Assembly (NCBI GenBank): GCA_900550795.1
Contig: URTN01000010.1
Coordinates: 1 to 11,725 of the forward strand
Reading direction: 5' to 3'
DNA length: 11,725 nucleotides
From: an uncultured Mollicutes bacterium
GTDB lineage: Bacteria > Bacillota_I > Bacilli_A > RFN20 > CAG-826
A program made the position numbers and the translations under genes. Shown here one piece after another: positions 6,250-11,725 of this stretch; the stretch's first letter is position 1; every line of letters starts with the position of its first letter. Below the pieces are notes generated by a model. It saw only the letters and a list, made by a program, of their open reading frames with translations. It did no database searches and was not told the origin of the DNA.

Positions 6250-8756
6250 TCTTCTCCAATGCTTTCAATCCATTTTACAACCCTCTTATCCAATAAGAAA
6301 TATAGAGAGCCAAAAATAATTACATTTAAGGCCGTTGTTAGATAAAAACCCCAAGATAATTTTCCCCAAGAGAGGGCCAATATAGGACTAAATGTTTTCC
6401 CTCTTGTAAAGTATAGTCCTATATCACAACCAAATATCAATATCCCCAAAATAGAAAGAGCAACAAATAAAATAGTCCTATATCTATTAAGCGGAACACA
6501 GATTCTAAATAAGGATACAAAAGAAATTAAGGTAAAGGAAACTACTGCGCACGTGCAAGTTGCCATCCAATAGAAATCAGGGTTAGTAGAAGTAGTGAAT
6601 GCGTTTGGCCAAATCAAATATATAACAAACGGAATCGTAGCAGCTATTATTTCTGTTAACCCTGCAGGGAACGCTCTTACTAATATGTTTTTAAGGAATG
6701 AACCTTGTAGTTTTTCATTAGAAGGTTGCAAAGCAAGGAAAAAGGAAGCAATACCTATGCTAATAAATTCCCAAATAAACATATTCGCTGTATTAAATGG
6801 ATAGCCCATTCCGTTAACAAACATGGAAATGATGAAGATAAAGGAAAGGACTATAGCGAACATGGTTTTTGTAACAAATACAGAACATGTTCTTTGTAAG
6901 TTATTGATTACACGTCTCCCTTGGAATACTACATCCGGGAGCCTAGAGAAATCTGAATCAAGTGCGACTAAATGGGAAACGCTTCTTGCGGCTTCAGAGC
7001 CGCTTGCCATCGCAATAGAGCAATCCGCAACCTTTAAAGCCAAGATATCATTAACTCCATCACCAGTCATTGCGACTTTGTTACCCATTTGTTTATAGGT
7101 ATTTATTAAAACAGCCTTTTGTTCCGGACTCACCCTGCCGAATACACTATAAATTGGAGCAAGGGCAGCAGTTTCGTCTAATGACTTTCCTTCTAAAGAA
7201 ATGCATTTGTTCGCATTTGGTACTCCAACCTTTTTAGCAATTTCAGAAACCGTAACAGGATCATCTCCCGAAATAACTCTAATCTCGACACCAGAATCGA
7301 TAAACCATTTTATATTCGCCTCGGCGTCATCTTTTATGTGGTCGGAAAGAACAAGGACTCCAATGATTTCACATCCATCAGGAACCTTGCCATTTTTTAT
7401 TGCTTTCTTATTTCTGGCAACTACTAGACATCTATTACCTTCGCTAGCTTTAGAAGCTATCAAGGCTTTTATTTCAGGATCTTCTTTCGTAGGAACAAAC
7501 CCGTATGCTCCAAATACATAACTGCCTTCATCAATTAAAGAAACTGCCGAATATTTAAGCTCGGAATCAAAAGGAATGCACTCAAGCATTTGTTCATGGC
7601 AAGAAGAACCGAATTCTTCAATTAAAGCTTGTGCGGTTGGATTTGAATCACGCGTAAAATGAAGAATAGATGAAACTAAATACCCAATCTCGCTGGTCTG
7701 CGTGTTTTTACCAACGGGAATGACTTCAATTAATTTCATCGTTCCATCTGTTAATGTCCCTGTTTTATCTAAGCAAAGCATATCGACCCTAGCTAGCATT
7801 TCAATACAATAGAGTTGCTGCACCAAAACTCTTTTCTTTCCTAGAGTAATAACTCCGACTGCCAAAGTTAATGAAGTAAGAAGGAACATACCAGTCGGAA
7901 GCATCGCGACAATTGAACCTGAAACTGAAGCTATAAGCCTAGCCAAATCAGGATTCATGCTTCCATATATTTGGTTAAATGAGAACCCCTCACTAATCTT
8001 TTGTATGGTAAAAGTAATAAACTGGGTTGCCCCAAAGCAAATTGATAAGATACCGCAGGTCAGGACAATCGAATTGATTGATCTTTTTATTTCAGAATTT
8101 GGACGGTCGAATTTTGATGCGTTTGTTCTTAATGTTTCATCATAATTAGCAGAGCCAACTTTAACAACTTCAGCAAGGCAGTTACCCTTTGTAAGGAAAG
8201 TTCCTGCATATATGGGGTCGCCCTTTTTCTTTTTTACAGGTATGGATTCCCCAGTCAACAAAGATTCATCGACTGCAATCTCGCCTTCTCTAACAACACT
8301 ATCTGCAGATATTTTGTCTCCGCTAGAAAGCTTGATAATGTCAGAAAGAACAACTTCACTTGCGGAAGTCTCTATTTCAACTCCTCCCCTAATTATTTTG
8401 GCTTTTGGATCAGTTACAATACGTAGCTTATCAACCATCCTTCTAGCATTTATGTCCTGGGCAATTCCGATAAATATATTCGCGCCCAATATTATGATGA
8501 AGAAATAATGAGAAAAGGATAATCTAGCTAGCAGCATCAAAATAAAAACAACAAACAAAATGATGTTTAAGAAATTGAATAAATTATCAAAAAGAATCTG
8601 AGGATAAGTCTTTGTAACTTGTTTGCTTACTTTATTGACTAAACCTGATTTTTTTCTTTCATCAACCTGGGTTTTGTTTAACCCAACACTAGGATCCACT
8701 TCATAAGGAATAGCGGAAGCAATCAATTCATTTAATTTCTTTGTAGTCTTTTTCAT
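6246..8756 (-). CDS. Exp7-like P-type cation-transporting ATPase
   Basis: An 836-residue membrane ATPase of the family typified by pneumococcal Exp7. It has membrane segments near 57-77 and 84-100, an actuator domain with TGES (168-171), segments at 228-250 and 273-303, the phosphorylation site DKTGT (Asp330), a nucleotide-binding domain, the hinge TGDGVND (564-570), and six further segments from 629 to 823. LVQQLYCIEMLARVDMLCLD (311-330) is very close to this group's signature. It should move a cation across the membrane using an aspartyl-phosphate cycle; the ion is not known for the group. Departures from the usual motifs: PTGM (287-290) where PEGL is common in M4, SIGIAS instead of IGIPS near 666-671, and GAYG (416-419) where KGAPE or GAPE is usual. 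AAGGAGT (8762-8768) lies 5 nt before the ATG at 8756, which overlaps the stop of the ABC exporter gene. Confidence 0.93.
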   Translation of the reverse strand: MKKTTKKLNELIASAIPYEVDPSVGLNKTQVDERKKSGLVNKVSKQVTKTYPQILFDNLFNFLNIILFVVFILMLLARLSFSHYFFIIILGANIFIGIAQDINARRMVDKLRIVTDPKAKIIRGGVEIETSASEVVLSDIIKLSSGDKISADSVVREGEIAVDESLLTGESIPVKKKKGDPIYAGTFLTKGNCLAEVVKVGSANYDETLRTNASKFDRPNSEIKRSINSIVLTCGILSICFGATQFITFTIQKISEGFSFNQIYGSMNPDLARLIASVSGSIVAMLPTGMFLLTSLTLAVGVITLGKKRVLVQQLYCIEMLARVDMLCLDKTGTLTDGTMKLIEVIPVGKNTQTSEIGYLVSSILHFTRDSNPTAQALIEEFGSSCHEQMLECIPFDSELKYSAVSLIDEGSYVFGAYGFVPTKEDPEIKALIASKASEGNRCLVVARNKKAIKNGKVPDGCEIIGVLVLSDHIKDDAEANIKWFIDSGVEIRVISGDDPVTVSEIAKKVGVPNANKCISLEGKSLDETAALAPIYSVFGRVSPEQKAVLINTYKQMGNKVAMTGDGVNDILALKVADCSIAMASGSEAARSVSHLVALDSDFSRLPDVVFQGRRVINNLQRTCSVFVTKTMFAIVLSFIFIISMFVNGMGYPFNTANMFIWEFISIGIASFFLALQPSNEKLQGSFLKNILVRAFPAGLTEIIAATIPFVIYLIWPNAFTTSTNPDFYWMATCTCAVVSFTLISFVSLFRICVPLNRYRTILFVALSILGILIFGCDIGLYFTRGKTFSPILALSWGKLSWGFYLTTALNVIIFGSLYFLLDKRVVKWIESIGEE

Positions 8757-11668
8757 TGATCACTCCTTAAACATGTAACTGGGTCTTTATTCGCGGCCAT
8801 TCTTGACGGAATTAGACCGCTTAAATATGAAAGCAAAATAGACAAGGCAAGTAAAATGAAAGCATGCAACGGATTGAGCTTGGCTATAGAAGACAAGTTG
8901 TTCCCTGGGAACTTATAATCAATAATTGCATTAATTGGGATGCAAGCCAAAACAGTAAACAAGACTCCGATAAGCCCAGCAACTAACCCAATAATCACAC
9001 ATTCGGCTTCAAACAATCGACCTACGTCTTTCTTTCTTGCCCCACATGCCCTAAGTATTCCGATTTCTTTTGTCCTTTCAACAACCGAAACATAAGTAAT
9101 AATCGCAGTCATAACAGAAGAAACAACCAAAGAAATAGAAGCAAAAACAATCAAAACTGCCGATATAACATTAATCATTGTTCCCAATGAACCTGTAAAA
9201 TCAGACATAATGTCGCTATAGACTATCTTTTCGGAATCACGCTTTCCTTCGTTTAACGAATCCATGTATCTAAGTAATACGTCTTTACTAGATAAACTCT
9301 TTGGGAAAACTAGTACCGAAGTAATTAACGAATAAGAATTGGCCAAAGCCATTACATCAACAAAATTAGATTCGCTATTCTTGGAGAAGAATTCTCCGCC
9401 GGTTAGCATGAGCAAGAACAGCGCTGCGTTGTTTGAATCGTTATTGATTTCTAGTTGGTTAAACGTTGCCCCATAGGATTGGCACCATGATAAATATGAT
9501 TTTGGGTTTGAAGAAGGAGCAATGTACGTATATTTACCCGATTCATTCATTTGCTTTATACAGAAGATATTTTGATATCTAGCAACATTATTAAACAAAG
9601 TAGAAAGAGTGTTTGTTGATATAGTGGCTTCCCCATCTTCTTTTTCTGAATAAGACTTCATCAAGGTTTTTAAAGAAGCATTTAAAGATTCGATACCATC
9701 GTTACTAGCGTTTTTAGGATCATTTGCATTTTTAGAAACATGCCTAGGAACATACCAGTTATCTTTTTGTTCTTGCGCAAGATTATAGCCAGCTCCACCT
9801 TCAGAATAATCTTTTGCCATTGTTTCTTTTAAGCCTGGCAAATAAGCTAGAGATGAAGGCATTAAAGTAAGATAAGATTCCTTTGTTGGGCGCAAAACCC
9901 CAACGATTTTGCATTTTATAGGATTGTAATATTCGTCATTGTTATAAACTTCATCATAATCATCAACTGTCTTATACCTAATTATTTCGGTTTCGTCTTC
10001 CTCACCGACAAACTTGGAGTTCTCCCCATTCATTTCTAGCTTAATGTTCTTATAGGAAGGAACCTTGGCAATGATTTTGGTTTCCATTGATTTTTTATAA
10101 TAAGAGGAGTTTGTATAGCACTTATATTCCTTATATTCGTTATCGCCTTCTCCATCATAAATCAAAGAAGAGAAACTAATTTGTTTTTCATTCGCATCCA
10201 AGGTTTCATAAGTTGAATTAGAAGGAAAAACACCTAGTTTTTTCAAGGTGGAGAAATCAACGCGGTTATATCTATCTACGACTAAAACCAATTCGTTATC
10301 ATTTTCAGGAAATTTGCCATCAATTACATCATACATGCTAGAAAGAGATTCTTCGTCTCCATATAATTCATGGATAATTGTTGTCGGCAAAGATGTGACA
10401 GAAGATACCATAGCCCCTAAAGAGGAAGCAGAGGCATATTGATTTATTGAAGTAACCTTAGCAGTTTCATCCATCCCATCTTTTGTAAGGAAATGGAAAT
10501 CTAAGCCATTCCTATTTTCCATAACTGACATAACAGTTCCATAAGCAGGATTATTTTTATCAGTCATAGTAGCCTTTAAGGCATCTATATATTCTTTGGT
10601 AAATGTATTTTGATGAACTACGTAGCTAGAAGAGGAAGAATCGTAAACCCTGATGTTATTGTCTTTAGGGAATTCATCAGCCCTAGTATATGAATCTTGG
10701 TTATTTGATTTATAAGAAACTACGGTAGGGGAAATAGTAATAGGAACGCTAGAAGCAACAGAAGTTTCTACATCTTTTACATATAAAGAAAAGCCATTGC
10801 TAGTAGCTAAAACTAGGGCAACCCCAATAATACCAAAAGAACAAGCAACTGCAGTCAACGCAGTCCTGGTTTTCTTTGTTAAGACGTTTTTAAAAGAGGA
10901 GTGAAGAGCCGAAACAAAAGACATGCCGGTTCTTTTTTCTTTTGTTTTTGGTTTTTCTATTTCAACACCGACTTCAATAGGAGAAGTATCCGAAATCGCT
11001 TCTCCATCACTCATGGTTATTATTCTATCCGCATATTTCTTTGCTAGTTTTTCATTATGTGTAACCATGATGACACAGCATTCTTTTCCTGCTTCTTTAA
11101 TTAGTTCCATTACTTGAATGGAAGTTGCAGAATCTAAAGCACCTGTAGGTTCATCGGCAAGAATAATGCTTGGATTATTTATTAAGGCTCTAGCTATTGC
11201 AACTCTTTGCTGTTGCCCTCCAGATAATTGATTAGGAATCTTGTGGAGTGAGTCTCCTAATCCTACTTTTTCTAAAGCGGCTTTGGCCCTTTCTTCTCGT
11301 TCTTTTTGGTTGATACCCGCTAGTTTTAAAGGAACTTCAACATTTTGAAGCAAATTAAAATGCGAAATCAAATTATAGCTTTGGAATATAAAGCCTACCT
11401 GGGTATTCCTATATTTATCCCAATCTGCATCATTAAATTGTTTAGTAGATACACCATTAATTAGTAAATCACCAGATGTATAACGGTCTAATCCGCCTAA
11501 AATATTAAGCAAAGTGGATTTGCCACATCCAGATTCACCTAGTATAGCAACGAATCCTTTTTTAGGGAAAACCAAAGACAAGTCCTTTATTGCAGTGAAG
11601 GGCTTTTTATTAACGTAATAATCTTTTTTGATGTGTTTTAATTCTATGATCGGTTGTTTTTTCTCCAT
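8753..11668 (-). CDS. MacB-like fused ABC transporter (ATP-binding plus FtsX-type permease)
   Basis: A 971-residue fusion. Residues 1-225 are the ATPase: Walker A GESGCGKST (44-52), Q-loop Gln96, signature LSGGQQQR (148-155), Walker B IILADE (168-173) and His204. This is the LolD/MacB type. Residues 267-290 form the first membrane helix, about 291-830 a very large extracytoplasmic domain rich in Ser, Tyr and Asn, and the end is an FtsX/MacB permease with helices near 831-860, 890-915 and 934-955, with ERTKEIGILRACGA (864-877) between the first two. The order and four helices fit type VII (mechanotransmission) exporters, which push peptides, antibiotics or lipoproteins outward, or sense cell-wall-active compounds. 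The substrate is unknown. The start at 11668 has only GGAAG about 12 nt upstream, a poor ribosome site, but the N-terminus looks complete. It heads the operon and overlaps the ATPase gene by 4 nt. Confidence 0.93.
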   Translation of the reverse strand: MEKKQPIIELKHIKKDYYVNKKPFTAIKDLSLVFPKKGFVAILGESGCGKSTLLNILGGLDRYTSGDLLINGVSTKQFNDADWDKYRNTQVGFIFQSYNLISHFNLLQNVEVPLKLAGINQKEREERAKAALEKVGLGDSLHKIPNQLSGGQQQRVAIARALINNPSIILADEPTGALDSATSIQVMELIKEAGKECCVIMVTHNEKLAKKYADRIITMSDGEAISDTSPIEVGVEIEKPKTKEKRTGMSFVSALHSSFKNVLTKKTRTALTAVACSFGIIGVALVLATSNGFSLYVKDVETSVASSVPITISPTVVSYKSNNQDSYTRADEFPKDNNIRVYDSSSSSYVVHQNTFTKEYIDALKATMTDKNNPAYGTVMSVMENRNGLDFHFLTKDGMDETAKVTSINQYASASSLGAMVSSVTSLPTTIIHELYGDEESLSSMYDVIDGKFPENDNELVLVVDRYNRVDFSTLKKLGVFPSNSTYETLDANEKQISFSSLIYDGEGDNEYKEYKCYTNSSYYKKSMETKIIAKVPSYKNIKLEMNGENSKFVGEEDETEIIRYKTVDDYDEVYNNDEYYNPIKCKIVGVLRPTKESYLTLMPSSLAYLPGLKETMAKDYSEGGAGYNLAQEQKDNWYVPRHVSKNANDPKNASNDGIESLNASLKTLMKSYSEKEDGEATISTNTLSTLFNNVARYQNIFCIKQMNESGKYTYIAPSSNPKSYLSWCQSYGATFNQLEINNDSNNAALFLLMLTGGEFFSKNSESNFVDVMALANSYSLITSVLVFPKSLSSKDVLLRYMDSLNEGKRDSEKIVYSDIMSDFTGSLGTMINVISAVLIVFASISLVVSSVMTAIITYVSVVERTKEIGILRACGARKKDVGRLFEAECVIIGLVAGLIGVLFTVLACIPINAIIDYKFPGNNLSSIAKLNPLHAFILLALSILLSYLSGLIPSRMAANKDPVTCLRSDQ

Positions 11669-11725
11669 TAATTTTTTATACTTCCATATTTTTAAGTCAT
11701 TTCTTCTTTATTGTTTTTGTATATA
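11669..11725 (-). promoter_or_regulatory. Partial leader of the ABC-ATPase-psuG-tetR operon
   Basis: These 57 AT-rich bases are all that is visible upstream of the operon. On the minus strand there is a TATAAA and, 14 bp before it, ATGACT; that spacing is too short for a standard promoter. No stop codon or terminator of an upstream gene can be placed. The real promoter and any TetR operator may be outside the window. Confidence 0.2.

Noticed and set aside
4784..8756. TGA read as tryptophan (Mycoplasma-type code)
   Set aside because: TGA clearly ends three genes inside ATGA overlaps, and Trp is encoded by TGG in the genes.
11669..11725. Promoter ATGACT / TATAAA upstream of the ABC exporter
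   Set aside because: The spacing of 14 bp is too short for a standard sigma-70 promoter, and the true start region may lie beyond the edge.

Overview
This is an AT-rich window in which every credible gene lies on the minus strand. The standard genetic code is in use: three successive gene junctions use TGA as a stop inside an ATGA overlap, so this is not a TGA=Trp mycoplasma. Most starts have a Shine-Dalgarno sequence of the AGGAGG type. The gene content (a BspA-type leucine-rich-repeat lipoprotein with a Ser/Thr/Glu linker, an Exp7-like P-type ATPase, a fused MacB-like ABC exporter, a DhaS-like TetR regulator) suggests a host-associated low-GC Bacillota, perhaps an uncultured Bacilli, Erysipelotrichia or Mollicutes-related gut lineage. 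The lineage is inferred from style, not from a marker gene.

Layout in the direction of transcription (high to low coordinates). (1) A tight four-gene operon occupies 11668-4784: a fused ATP-binding/permease ABC exporter, an Exp7-like P-type ATPase, pseudouridine-5'-phosphate glycosidase (psuG) and a TetR-family regulator. Each junction is a 4-nt ATGA overlap. The operon's promoter probably lies at or beyond the right edge; only 57 bases are visible upstream. (2) After an 82-bp gap with a weak terminator-like element and a perfect 12-bp palindrome comes a large LRR lipoprotein (4701-2743). (3) After an 86-bp gap comes a Gfo/Idh/MocA oxidoreductase (2656-1385) with a clear intrinsic terminator directly after its stop. 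(4) A small DUF2442 protein (1300-1016) follows. (5) A recognisable promoter (964-991) and a roughly 115-nt leader with several perfect inverted repeats precede a membrane protein related to M50 site-2 proteases (834 to beyond the left edge), whose first active-site histidine is replaced by methionine.

How the genes may work together: the overlapping cistrons imply that the exporter, the ion pump, PsuG and the regulator are made from one message, with TetR a plausible autoregulator or local regulator. Why a nucleotide-salvage enzyme is coupled to two membrane transporters is not explained by known pathways; no pseudouridine kinase or transporter of the psuK/psuT type is in view. The LRR lipoprotein is a probable surface-exposed adhesin or binding protein. 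The oxidoreductase, the DUF2442 protein and the M50-like protein look like separate transcription units. I see no tRNA, rRNA, CRISPR array, insertion sequence or phage gene.
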